From Trinickia dabaoshanensis (GTDB taxonomy: Bacteria > Pseudomonadota > Gammaproteobacteria > Burkholderiales > Burkholderiaceae): a stretch of 64,000 nt of DNA. Shown here in pieces: positions 15,655-23,361 of this stretch. The notes under the pieces are model-generated. The model ran no database searches. It was given only the letters and a program-made list of their open reading frames with translations, and was not told the origin of the DNA. The number at the start of each line of letters is the position of its first letter. The first letter of the stretch is position 1. Position numbers and translations under genes: made by a program. The stretch spans positions 124,001 to 188,000 of the forward strand of contig NZ_PNYA01000007.1 of NCBI RefSeq assembly GCF_002879885.1. The letters run 5' to 3'.

Positions 15655-16392
15655 TTAAAGCTTGCTTCGAAGCGACGGTGCCCGGCGCGTGAAAGCCGCG
15701 ATGCGGCGCGCGCGTACGCCGTTGGCCAATCGGTCGAGCGCATCCGCGATGTCGGTGCGCGACACGCTGGCACCGGCGGCCGTGCCGAGCATCGTGCCGA
15801 GCGCTACACCGGCGATGTCGATGTCGCCGCCGACGAATGCATCCGCGAGCGTGGCGACCGATGTGCCGAAATGCGTATGTGGACCGGCCACCTCGAGCAC
15901 CACCCGGCGGCACGACGCATCCGAGCAGGCGGGAATGTGGGCGGGCAACGGCCACGGCACCAGCAGTCCGCTGGCTTTGGGCCGGATCGCGTCGGGCGTA
16001 CTGCGGATGCTGTCGTGTTCGCACAGCGTCCAGCGATCCGTGGCCAGCGGCGCCAGCAATGCGCGCCAGCGGCCGTAGGCGGTGGCCGACGACTCGACGA
16101 TGACGGCGGGCGGTATCCTGAGCCGGACCAGCCGCCGCAGCAACGCGTCGATCGCGGCGGCGTCGGGCGCCGGGCCGAGTCCGCTGTCGTCTCGAACGCC
16201 ATGCACGAACGGCACGAGCTCTAGCTCGTCCTCGTACTCGCTGCGCAGCGCGCGCAGCCACTTGCCCATCGCGAGCGGCAAGGACCACGGCGCGGCGACG
16301 CCGCAGAGCACGAGCAACCGATCGTCGCGTCCTTCTCTGATCGCGCAAATCCGCCTGGCGACGATCGACACATCCGGTATGAGCGTCTGCAT
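15655..16392 (-). CDS. Degenerate DAHP-synthase-like protein, probably non-catalytic
   Basis: A 245-residue protein without obvious motifs, but it aligns by eye with the DAHP synthase at 7203. RRICAIREGRDDRLLVLCG matches the N-terminal strand-helix before GPCSIHD, yet that motif is here GVAAPWS, losing the metal-binding Cys. The C-terminal part (VVLEVAGPHTHFGTSVATL, then DIDIAGVALGTML, and a final DIADALDRLANGVRARR) follows the DASHGNS-to-C-terminus part of the enzyme. The central PEP-binding region (KPRTRGGW) is absent, so the protein is some 120 residues shorter. It starts two bases after the prephenate dehydratase stop. Catalysis is unlikely; a regulatory or scaffolding role beside that enzyme is inferred. 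The homology claim rests on visual alignment. Confidence 0.6.
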   Translation of the reverse strand: MQTLIPDVSIVARRICAIREGRDDRLLVLCGVAAPWSLPLAMGKWLRALRSEYEDELELVPFVHGVRDDSGLGPAPDAAAIDALLRRLVRLRIPPAVIVESSATAYGRWRALLAPLATDRWTLCEHDSIRSTPDAIRPKASGLLVPWPLPAHIPACSDASCRRVVLEVAGPHTHFGTSVATLADAFVGGDIDIAGVALGTMLGTAAGASVSRTDIADALDRLANGVRARRIAAFTRRAPSLRSKL

Positions 16393-16394
16393 GG

Positions 16395-17534
16395 TCAGTG
16401 TCCGGACGAAGAGCGGCACACGGCGTCGGTCAGCCGTGCGCGCGGATACGCGCCCAACACACGCAAGCCCGAAAGGGTGGGGGCGAGATCGTCGAGCGCC
16501 GCCCGCACGTGCGGGTCGCTGGCGTGGCCGTGCAAATCGGCAAAGTAGCGATACGGCAAGCCGGCCGCGCGGGCCGGACGCACCGCGAGCCACAGCACGT
16601 CGATTTGACGCTGGGCGAGCACGCCGAATAGATGGGCGAGTTCGTCGGTGCCGTCGCTCGGGGCGAACGAAAGACTCGTCCGATCGTTGCCCGTCGGTTC
16701 CGGCGAGGGACCGCCGAGCACTAAAAAGCGCGTGTAGTTGTTGGGATCGTCCTGAATCGCGCGGGCCACGATGCGCAACCGGTAGCGCAGCGCGGCGGGC
16801 TCGCCCGCGATCGCCGCGCAATGGCCGTGCTCGGCGGCTTCCCGCGCGGCCGCCCCGTTGCTCGACACGGCGATGCGCCGCAACCGGGGCGCATGCGCGT
16901 CGAGCCAGCCCCGGCACTGCGCAAGGGCTTGCTCATGGGCCAAGACGCAATCGACGCCTTCGAGCGAGCCGCTCGCACTCAGCAGACAGTGAACGATCGC
17001 TTGCTCGATCTCGCCCGTGATCGGCGCGGCATGCTGGGCGAGCAAATCGACGGTACGGGTGATGGTGCCTTCCGTCGAGTTCTCGATCGGGACCACGGCG
17101 AATTCGGTCTCGCCCTCGCTCAACGCGGCGAATACGCCCTCGAGCGTTTCGCGCGCGTCGGTGCGTACCGCGTCGCCGAAGAATTGCCGCGTCGCGGCTT
17201 CCGTGAACGTGCCCGCCGGACCGAGAAACGCGGCCGAAGGCGCGCCTTGCAACGCTCGGCTGGCGCTGAACAGCGCGCCCCAAATGGAAGCGACGTGATC
17301 GTCGCGCAGCGCGCCGTGCGAGCGCGCGCACAGGTTGGCGATGATCGAGCTCTCGCGCGCGGGATGGTAGACCGGCAGCCCGCCGCGCCGCTTCAGCCGG
17401 CCGATTTCCGTGGCGCATTCGACTCGTTGCACGATCAGCGCGAGCAGATCGGCGTCGATCGAGTCGATGCGCGTACGGCAAGCGGCGATGGCATCGTCGA
17501 CCGTCGGCGGCGGCGCAAGTTCGAGAGGCGTCAT
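16395..17534 (-). CDS. pheA: Chorismate mutase/prephenate dehydratase (P-protein) with altered ACT domain
   Basis: A 379-residue bifunctional enzyme turning chorismate into phenylpyruvate. The AroQ mutase domain (residues about 12-90) keeps its catalytic Arg and Lys positions (CRTRIDSID, LIVQRVECATEIGRLK). The dehydratase domain (about 98-275) has FLGPAGTFTEAA, PIENSTEGTI and NNYTRFLVL with the active Thr. The ACT domain (about 288-365) is odd: the Phe-binding motifs GALV and ESRP of the E. coli enzyme read TDEL-like and AVRP here, so feedback control is probably lost. An AGGGAA supports the ATG at 17534. It sits mid-operon with CoA-type enzymes, suggesting a dedicated supply role, not housekeeping. 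Confidence 0.92.
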   Translation of the reverse strand: MTPLELAPPPTVDDAIAACRTRIDSIDADLLALIVQRVECATEIGRLKRRGGLPVYHPARESSIIANLCARSHGALRDDHVASIWGALFSASRALQGAPSAAFLGPAGTFTEAATRQFFGDAVRTDARETLEGVFAALSEGETEFAVVPIENSTEGTITRTVDLLAQHAAPITGEIEQAIVHCLLSASGSLEGVDCVLAHEQALAQCRGWLDAHAPRLRRIAVSSNGAAAREAAEHGHCAAIAGEPAALRYRLRIVARAIQDDPNNYTRFLVLGGPSPEPTGNDRTSLSFAPSDGTDELAHLFGVLAQRQIDVLWLAVRPARAAGLPYRYFADLHGHASDPHVRAALDDLAPTLSGLRVLGAYPRARLTDAVCRSSSGH

Positions 17535-17612
17535 GGCAATGCGTTCCCTGGCGAGCAATGCGGTAAATGCTTCGTGCGCGTGTGGCGCCGCGGCTGTGCC
17601 GAGCGGCGGCGC

Positions 17613-18605
17613 TCAGTGCGGCATCACGGTGTGCGGCGTCGAACGGCCGAGCGGTTCCAGCCGAGCGATTGCCGCGCGGTATTCCGCGTCGAGCCGCTCG
17701 ACGATTTCGGCCACGCTCAGCACGGTATCCATCGAGCCCACGCCTTGCCCCGCCCCCCAGATGTCGCGCCATTGCTTGGCGCCCGATTCCGGCGAAAAGT
17801 CCATGCGCGCGCCCTCGACACGAGTGAGCGTGCGCAGATCGATGCCGGCGGCCTCGATGCTTTGGCGCAGATAGTTGCCGTGCACGCCGGTGAATGCGTC
17901 GGTATAGACGATGTCGGCGGCGGTGGCTTGGACGATGGTGTCCTTGTAGCCGGACACGACATTCGCTTCGCGCGACGCGATGAAGCGCGTGCCGATATAC
18001 GCGCAATCGGCGCCGAGCGCGCAGGCCGCGGCAATCGCGTCGCCGGTCGCGATCGAGCCCGCGAGCGCGACGAAGCCCGAGTAAAAGCGCCGCACCTCGG
18101 GCACGAGCGCGAAGGGGGACAGCGTTCCGGCATGACCGCCCGCGCCGGCGGCCACGAGAATCAATCCGTCCACGCCGGCTTCCAGGGCTTTCTCCGCGTG
18201 GCGTATCGTCGTCACGTCGTGCAGCAAGATGCCGCCGTATCGATGGACTTCATCGACGACCTCTCGAGCCGGCGCACGCAGGCTCGTGATCATCACCGGC
18301 ACGCGCCGGTCGATCGCGATACGCAGATCGGCCTCGAGGCGCGTGTTCGACGGATGGCAGATATGGTTGAGCGCATACGGGCCGAGGATCGACTCGGGCA
18401 GCGCGGCCCGATGCGCTTGCAGATCGGCGTCGATCATGCCGAGCCAGTCGTCGAGCTGCGTGCTCGAGCGTGCGTTCAGCGCGGGAAACGAGCCGACTAT
18501 CCCGCTCTTGCATTGAGCGAGCACCATGTCGGGATAGCTCGCGATCAGCATCGGTGAGGCGATCACCGGCAGCCGCAGCGATTGAAGGAGAGCGGGCGTC
18601 GCCAT
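17613..18605 (-). CDS. Nitronate monooxygenase-like FMN flavoprotein
   Basis: A 330-residue TIM-barrel flavoprotein of the 2-nitropropane dioxygenase/nitronate monooxygenase family. The N-terminal PVIASPMLIASYPDMVLAQ, the FMN phosphate-binding loop VAAGAGGHAG with its His, and IGTRFIASREANV are visible. Members oxidise nitronates, but several act in natural-product pathways or as enoyl reductases, so the reaction here is open. GGAGG sits five bases from the ATG at 18605. It lies 15 bases downstream of the thioesterase gene, within the same minus-strand unit. Confidence 0.88.
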   Translation of the reverse strand: MATPALLQSLRLPVIASPMLIASYPDMVLAQCKSGIVGSFPALNARSSTQLDDWLGMIDADLQAHRAALPESILGPYALNHICHPSNTRLEADLRIAIDRRVPVMITSLRAPAREVVDEVHRYGGILLHDVTTIRHAEKALEAGVDGLILVAAGAGGHAGTLSPFALVPEVRRFYSGFVALAGSIATGDAIAAACALGADCAYIGTRFIASREANVVSGYKDTIVQATAADIVYTDAFTGVHGNYLRQSIEAAGIDLRTLTRVEGARMDFSPESGAKQWRDIWGAGQGVGSMDTVLSVAEIVERLDAEYRAAIARLEPLGRSTPHTVMPH

Positions 18606-18620
18606 CGATGCCTCCGGGGG

Positions 18621-19025
18621 TTATTGTGCGAGCGCGGCGCTGTCGCGCCGCTCGGCTAGGCGCTGATGAAAGCCCGAGCGGCTGACCGCGCAGCGCGTAT
18701 GAATGCCTTCGCCGACCACGCCAACGGCGTCGCGCACGCAGACGCGATAGGTCATCATCCGCCCGTCCACTTCGATCAACTCGGCGTCCACGGTGACTTC
18801 CCATTCCGGCGGAGTCGGTGCGAGATGCTTGATCTCGAAGTTGTAGCCGACCGTCATTTGATCTTCGGGCAGCAGATGATCGGTCGCTTTCATGCAGGTC
18901 TGCTCGATGAAAATGATCATGATCGGGCTCGCAAGCGCATGCGCTTCTCCCCCCCATTGATCGGCGAGGGAAATGGTATCGACGCGATGCGTCGCTTGGG
19001 CGCTCAGCCCTGGCTGGATAGTCAA
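18621..19025 (-). CDS. FlK-type (fluoroacetyl-CoA thioesterase-like) hotdog protein
   Basis: A 134-residue hotdog protein resembling FlK of Streptomyces cattleya. Its ALASPIMIIFIEQTC corresponds to the FlK active helix: the Glu is present and Ser takes the place of the catalytic Thr. The His of IKHLAPTPP fits the FlK catalytic His, and VDGRMMTYRVCVRD matches the following strands. It would cleave, or discriminate among, small acyl-CoAs. Translation most likely starts at a TTG at 19025 with AAGGAG seven bases upstream; the open frame extends far upstream but that part is not family-like. It is the second gene of the minus-strand unit, after the acyl-CoA dehydrogenase-like gene. Confidence 0.8.
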   Translation of the reverse strand: MTIQPGLSAQATHRVDTISLADQWGGEAHALASPIMIIFIEQTCMKATDHLLPEDQMTVGYNFEIKHLAPTPPEWEVTVDAELIEVDGRMMTYRVCVRDAVGVVGEGIHTRCAVSRSGFHQRLAERRDSAALAQ

Positions 19026-19059
19026 CTTGGACTCCTTGATCGGGGTAGGAAAGCGAGGG

Positions 19060-20208
19060 TCAACGGATGCCGGCGGTCGTGGCGGCGGCACGCTGCATCT
19101 GGCCGAAGATGTTCCGGCTGTGCATTTCTTCGGTGCCTCCGGCCGATCCCATCGCGAGGGCGTCGGCAACGAACGTGGCGAGCGCGCCCCGGCGGTAACC
19201 GTCGCTGCCGTGGATCGCGAGCAGATGCAGCGCCGCTTGTGCGAGATCGCGCGCGCCGCCGAGCTTGGCGATCGAGCAATTGGCCAAGGCGGCCGGGTGA
19301 TGCGAGAGCAATTGGTCGAGCGCCGCGAGCGCCATCCAGCGTGTGCGCTGTACACCGATCTCGATTTCGACGAGCCGGCGCTGCACGTGCTGATGTTTGT
19401 CGAGCGTGGTGCCGAGCGTCGCACGCGAGCCGACGTACTGGAGCGCATCGGTGAGAAACGGCCGCACGACGTCGGCGCACAGCAGACCGAACAGCGCGCG
19501 ATTCATCGACGCGATGTCCATCAGCAAGCGCAAGCCGGCCGCCGGCTCGCCGAGCAGATCGTGTTCGCCGATGCGCACGTTCGCGAGCGTGATATCGCCG
19601 ATCGGCAGATCCGCCACGCCGAACGTTTCCTGCGGGGCCGTGCGGCTCACGCCTTCGCGCGTGGGATCGAGCAGGACGAGTGCCGTCGCGGGTTTATCGC
19701 CGCTCGTGCAGGACGCGACGACCAACACCAACCGCGCCTCGGGCGCATGGCTGATGTTGTACTTGTGGCCGTCGAGCCGATAGTCGTTGCCCTCGCGCGT
19801 CAGCCGCGTCTCGAGCGCGCGCACTTCGGTGCCGGTGCCTTTCTCGGAGATGGCCGTGGCACCGACGGCGCCCGCCATGAGCCGCGGCAGATGGCGATCG
19901 AGTTGCGCGGGCGAGCCATGCGCGAGCACGGCGCGTATCAACGTCGCTTGATTGGCGAGCGCCATCGCGAAGCCGACCGAACGCAGCGTCGAGACGATTG
20001 CCTCGAATGCATCGACGAACTCGCTCCACGTTCCGCCGTCACCGCCGAGATTTTCGGGTACGGGTAGCCGCCATAGACCGGCGTCGGACACGGCCTGCCA
20101 CGCGTCCCACGCAAACGTGCCCGCGGACGCGTCGTGGCGAAACGATTCGGCGATGCCGCGAAACTTGCTCGCGACATCCGGATGGGAAACGTTGGCTGCA
20201 AGGTTCAT
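19060..20208 (-). CDS. Acyl-CoA dehydrogenase-like flavoprotein lacking the catalytic Glu
   Basis: A 382-residue protein of the acyl-CoA dehydrogenase fold, with an N-terminal helical domain, a beta-domain (AISEKGTGTEVRALETRL, DYRLDGHKYNISHA), and a C-terminal helical domain. At the position of the usual base, where family members have YEGT, the sequence is AGGT within ADALAMGSAGGTEEM, so the Glu is replaced by Gly. That argues against ordinary dehydrogenation and for oxygenase-like flavin chemistry, as known for TdaE in tropodithietic acid formation. It is the first gene of the minus-strand unit. No clear ribosome site precedes the ATG at 20208. The oxygenase idea is inference. Confidence 0.82.
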   Translation of the reverse strand: MNLAANVSHPDVASKFRGIAESFRHDASAGTFAWDAWQAVSDAGLWRLPVPENLGGDGGTWSEFVDAFEAIVSTLRSVGFAMALANQATLIRAVLAHGSPAQLDRHLPRLMAGAVGATAISEKGTGTEVRALETRLTREGNDYRLDGHKYNISHAPEARLVLVVASCTSGDKPATALVLLDPTREGVSRTAPQETFGVADLPIGDITLANVRIGEHDLLGEPAAGLRLLMDIASMNRALFGLLCADVVRPFLTDALQYVGSRATLGTTLDKHQHVQRRLVEIEIGVQRTRWMALAALDQLLSHHPAALANCSIAKLGGARDLAQAALHLLAIHGSDGYRRGALATFVADALAMGSAGGTEEMHSRNIFGQMQRAAATTAGIR

Positions 20209-20263
20209 TGTCGTCGCGCGTCACGTTTGGATGTGGCGCTAATCTAAACAAATCAGCGTGTGG

Positions 20264-20281
20264 GAGAAACTGTCATTTCTC
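20264..20281 (-). promoter_or_regulatory. Inverted repeat and shared motif upstream of the minus-strand operon
   Basis: GAGAAA at 20264-20269 and TTTCTC at 20276-20281 form a perfect inverted repeat with a 6-base centre. On the minus strand 20266-20278 reads AAATGACAGTTTC, matching the motif at 7121-7133 in 12 of 13 positions. It lies 56 bases before the start of the acyl-CoA dehydrogenase-like gene, a typical activator or operator position. Confidence 0.5.
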
Positions 20282-20307
20282 TCATACGCGCGACGGCGGC
20301 CGAGATA

Positions 20308-21285
20308 TCACGAGAGGCAGCCGAGTCCGCCGAGGGTCGCTTCGACCGCGGTCTCGAGCGGCGTGTGCGGCTCGTGACCCAATGTCTTGCCAAGGCGCTC
20401 GTTGCTCATTTTCACCGGCACGCGCCACAGGTAGCGCATCTCGAGCAATTCGCGCAGCGTCGTCGCAAAAGGCGCGGCCAACGTGACGAGCCACCAGGGA
20501 AAGCGACGCATGCGCGCGAGCGTGCCGTGACGCCGCGCAACCGAGCGGATCGCTTCGGCCATGCGCATACCGTCCTCGTCCCAATGACCTGCCATGTGAA
20601 ACGCCGCGAATGCGTCCAGCGTATGTCTGCGTTCGATGAGCAGGCGCATGGTTTGGGCGACGTCCGGTACGTAGGACCATAGATGGCCCACTCCGGGGTG
20701 CCCGGGGAGTTGCACGACATCGACCGGGCGGCCGCCTTTGACGAGCCCTTGCGAAAACCAGCTATTGCCGGCCTGCGGACCGAAGAAGTCGCCGGCGCGA
20801 ACGACGATCGCGCGCACGCCATCTTCGGTCGCCGCGCGCAGTCTGCGCTCGAGTTCGACGCGGATCGCCCCTTTGCGCGTGGTCGGTCGTTGCGGCGAGT
20901 CTTCCGTGAGCAATGGAAAGGCGTCGGGGCCGTAGTTGTAGACGGTGCCGGGCAAAACGATCGTCGCGCCCACGGCGCGTGCCGCCGCGATCGTATTGTC
21001 GATCATCGGCAGCACGAGTTCGGCCCAGCGCCGATAGCCGGGCGGATTCACCGCGTGCACGATCACGTCGCAGCCTTGCGCCGCCGTCACGACGGCTTCG
21101 CGATCCATGGCGTCGCCTCGTATCCACGTGATCCCGTCGGCCGTCGTGCCGGCATCCGGCCGGCGTGCGAGCGCTTTCACCGTCCAGCCCGCCGCGCGCA
21201 GTTGACGCGCGAGTTCGCCGCCGATTCCGCCGGTCGCGCCGAGCACGAGTACCTGTTGATTTTCCGTTTGCCGCATCGCTTCCAT
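20308..21285 (-). CDS. Atypical short-chain NAD(P)-dependent epimerase/oxidoreductase
   Basis: A 325-residue protein of the extended or atypical SDR class. The N-terminal dinucleotide motif is LVLGATGGIGGELARQLRAAG; VYNYGPDAF includes a YxxxD-like active region and the substrate part is epimerase-like. AGGAGAG lies just upstream of the ATG at 21285. It is divergent from a LysR gene across 113 bases, a usual arrangement for a regulator and its target. It ends 99 bases before the start of the acyl-CoA dehydrogenase-like gene, reads in the same direction, and could be part of the same control unit. The substrate is unknown. Confidence 0.85.
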   Translation of the reverse strand: MEAMRQTENQQVLVLGATGGIGGELARQLRAAGWTVKALARRPDAGTTADGITWIRGDAMDREAVVTAAQGCDVIVHAVNPPGYRRWAELVLPMIDNTIAAARAVGATIVLPGTVYNYGPDAFPLLTEDSPQRPTTRKGAIRVELERRLRAATEDGVRAIVVRAGDFFGPQAGNSWFSQGLVKGGRPVDVVQLPGHPGVGHLWSYVPDVAQTMRLLIERRHTLDAFAAFHMAGHWDEDGMRMAEAIRSVARRHGTLARMRRFPWWLVTLAAPFATTLRELLEMRYLWRVPVKMSNERLGKTLGHEPHTPLETAVEATLGGLGCLS

Positions 21286-21386
21286 GGCCGCTCTCCTTGC
21301 TCGCGTGGTCTGTTTCGTTTCTTTCGATGGGCCCATTGTCGGGTGCCGCGCGATATAAAGGAATTGGCGAGAATGATCTATCCGCT

Positions 21387-21400
21387 ATACATTTATGTAT
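21387..21400. promoter_or_regulatory. LysR-type palindrome overlapping the LysR start
   Basis: ATACAT at 21387-21392 and ATGTAT at 21395-21400 form a perfect palindrome with a 2-base centre, of the ATAC-N6-GTAT form often bound by LysR proteins. It overlaps the start codon of the LysR gene at 21399, which fits autorepression and control of the divergent oxidoreductase gene. Confidence 0.5.
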
Positions 21401-22361
21401 GACCGAAAATCTTAGTTGGGAACTTTATCGAACCTTTCTCGCCGTGTTGACGGAGGGCTCGCTTTCGGGCGCCGCCCGCGCGCTCGGCATCACGCAGCCG
21501 ACGGCGGGACGCCATGTCGCGGCGCTCGAGGCCGCGTTCGGCCAGACGCTGTTTACGCGTTCGCAGTCGGGGCTTTTGCCGACGGAGGCCGCGCTCGAGT
21601 TACGTGGCTATGCGGTGGCGCTGCGCAGTACGGCCGCTGCGCTGGAGCGGGCCGCGGCGAGCCACGGCCCCGGCGTGCGGGGCGTCGTGCGCGTGTCCGC
21701 CAGCGACGTCATCGGCGTGGAGGTGTTGCCGCCGGTCATCGGCGAGCTGCGGCGCACGCACCCCGAGCTCGTTGTCGAATTGGTGACTTCCAATCGGCTC
21801 CAAGACTTGCTGCAGCGCGAGGTCGATATCGCTGTGCGCATGACGCAACCCTCGCAAGATGCGCTCGTCGCGCGCCGCATCGGCGATATTGAGTTAGGGC
21901 TCTATGCGCGGGCCGATTATGTCGCGCATCATGGCGCGCCGCAGACGTTGCCCGAACTCGCCCGTCATGCACTGATCGGCTTCGATCAATTGACGCCGTT
22001 CATCCGGGAGGCCGGAAAAGCACTGCCCGCATGGCGGCGCGAGGCATTCGCGTTGCGCACGGATAGCGATCTCGCCCAACTCGCGTTGCTGCGCGCGGGC
22101 TGCGGAATCGGCTTTTGCCAAACGGCGATCGCTCGACGCGATGGGCTCGTACGCATCCTGCCCAAGGCTATTTCGCTGAAGTTGCCGACCTGGGTCGTGA
22201 TGCACGAGGACCTGCGCGGCAGCGTGCGTTGTACGGCGACGTTCGACGCACTCGCGCGCGGCTTGCAGGCCTATATCGCCGATGCGCGAGCAGCGCCCGC
22301 AGTGCCTCCAAGGCGCTCGGCCAAGAAATCGACGAACACCCGCAGCCGTGGCGGCACGTGA
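21399..22361 (+). CDS. LysR-family transcriptional regulator
   Basis: A 320-residue LysR regulator. The HTH is SWELYRTFLAVLTEGSLSGA followed by ARALGITQPTAGRHVAALEA. The effector domain spans about residues 90-295. The last 25 residues, rich in Arg, Pro and Ser, extend past the usual end and overlap the 3' end of the converging LysR gene by 91 bases. It is divergent from the SDR gene at 20308, its likely target. The ATG at 21399 begins directly at the conserved N-terminus. Confidence 0.88.
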   Translation: MTENLSWELYRTFLAVLTEGSLSGAARALGITQPTAGRHVAALEAAFGQTLFTRSQSGLLPTEAALELRGYAVALRSTAAALERAAASHGPGVRGVVRVSASDVIGVEVLPPVIGELRRTHPELVVELVTSNRLQDLLQREVDIAVRMTQPSQDALVARRIGDIELGLYARADYVAHHGAPQTLPELARHALIGFDQLTPFIREAGKALPAWRREAFALRTDSDLAQLALLRAGCGIGFCQTAIARRDGLVRILPKAISLKLPTWVVMHEDLRGSVRCTATFDALARGLQAYIADARAAPAVPPRRSAKKSTNTRSRGGT

Positions 22362-23188
22362 CGATTCGCCGGCCATAGCGCGCGCAAAACGCCTTCGAGC
22401 GTGGTCGAAGCGTCGAGCGCCGTTTGCAGATGTCCCTGCGCGATGGCTTGGCGTACGAGGAAGTCCGGAAGGTACGCGAGCCCCAGCCCTTCGGTGGCCG
22501 CCGCCAATACCGCCTCGGCGTTGTTGAAGACGAGCGGTGCGCGCGCGGCGTCGCCGCACGATGCCGCCGCGCCGTCGATCAGCCAGTCTTGCAGCTTCCC
22601 GCTCGATTGATACTTGAAGCGCAAACATACGTGCGCGCTCAATTCCTGCGCCTGCCGCGGGACGCCATGCCGCACAAAGTAATCGGGCGACGCGCAGACG
22701 ACGAAGCGATACGGGGCCACCGGCCTCGCTTTCAGACTGGAGTCGGCCGGCTGGCCGCCGCGAATGACGACATCGAAGTTTTCCTCGATCACGTCGACGT
22801 GCCGATCGCTGAAATCCAGATCGAGCTCGACCTCCGGATAGCGCGCGCGAAACTCGCCGATAACGGGCAGCACGAGCCGATAGCCGATCGTCGGCATGCT
22901 CACGCGCAAACGGCCGCGCGGCGCGTCGCTGGCCTGCGAGAGCTGCGCTTGCGCATCCTCGATCTCCTGCAGCGCGTGGCGGCAACGCTCGAAAAAGATC
23001 GCGCCTTCCTCGGTGAGCGCAATGCGCCGCGTGGTGCGATGAAAGAGCCGCACCCCCATGCTTTGCTCGAGCTTCGCAATGCTCTTGCCCACCGCCGACG
23101 CCGAGATGCCGAGCGCGCGGCCGGCTGTGACGAAGCTCAGCGTTTCGGCGGCGCGAACGAAGACGGCAAGTCCACTAAGCGTATCCAT
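22271..23188 (-). CDS. LysR-family transcriptional regulator
   Basis: A 305-residue LysR regulator of the large CrgA-like/YafC group. The HTH region is LAVFVRAAETLSFVTAGRAL and GISASAVGKSIAKLEQSMGV, then LFHRTTRRIALTEEG, which is typical of that group. It is divergent from the DHA2 transporter gene at 23362, which is its likely target. The ATG at 23188 is chosen at the conserved MDTLSGLAVF start. It converges with, and overlaps, the other LysR gene by 91 bases. Confidence 0.88.
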   Translation of the reverse strand: MDTLSGLAVFVRAAETLSFVTAGRALGISASAVGKSIAKLEQSMGVRLFHRTTRRIALTEEGAIFFERCRHALQEIEDAQAQLSQASDAPRGRLRVSMPTIGYRLVLPVIGEFRARYPEVELDLDFSDRHVDVIEENFDVVIRGGQPADSSLKARPVAPYRFVVCASPDYFVRHGVPRQAQELSAHVCLRFKYQSSGKLQDWLIDGAAASCGDAARAPLVFNNAEAVLAAATEGLGLAYLPDFLVRQAIAQGHLQTALDASTTLEGVLRALWPANRHVPPRLRVFVDFLAERLGGTAGAARASAI

Positions 23189-23361
23189 CGAGGGTCGATT
23201 ACGGAAAAGTTGTCCTGAAAGTCCGGAAAGCGGGCCCATTTAAACACGATTGCGCGGCCTCTACTATTTCGCCCTGTGCCGATCGAAGCGCGGGGATAGG
23301 CCACTTCTCGCGGCAATTCTCATTCGGCGATCAGACAACCCGTCCGTCGTTGAAGGAACCC

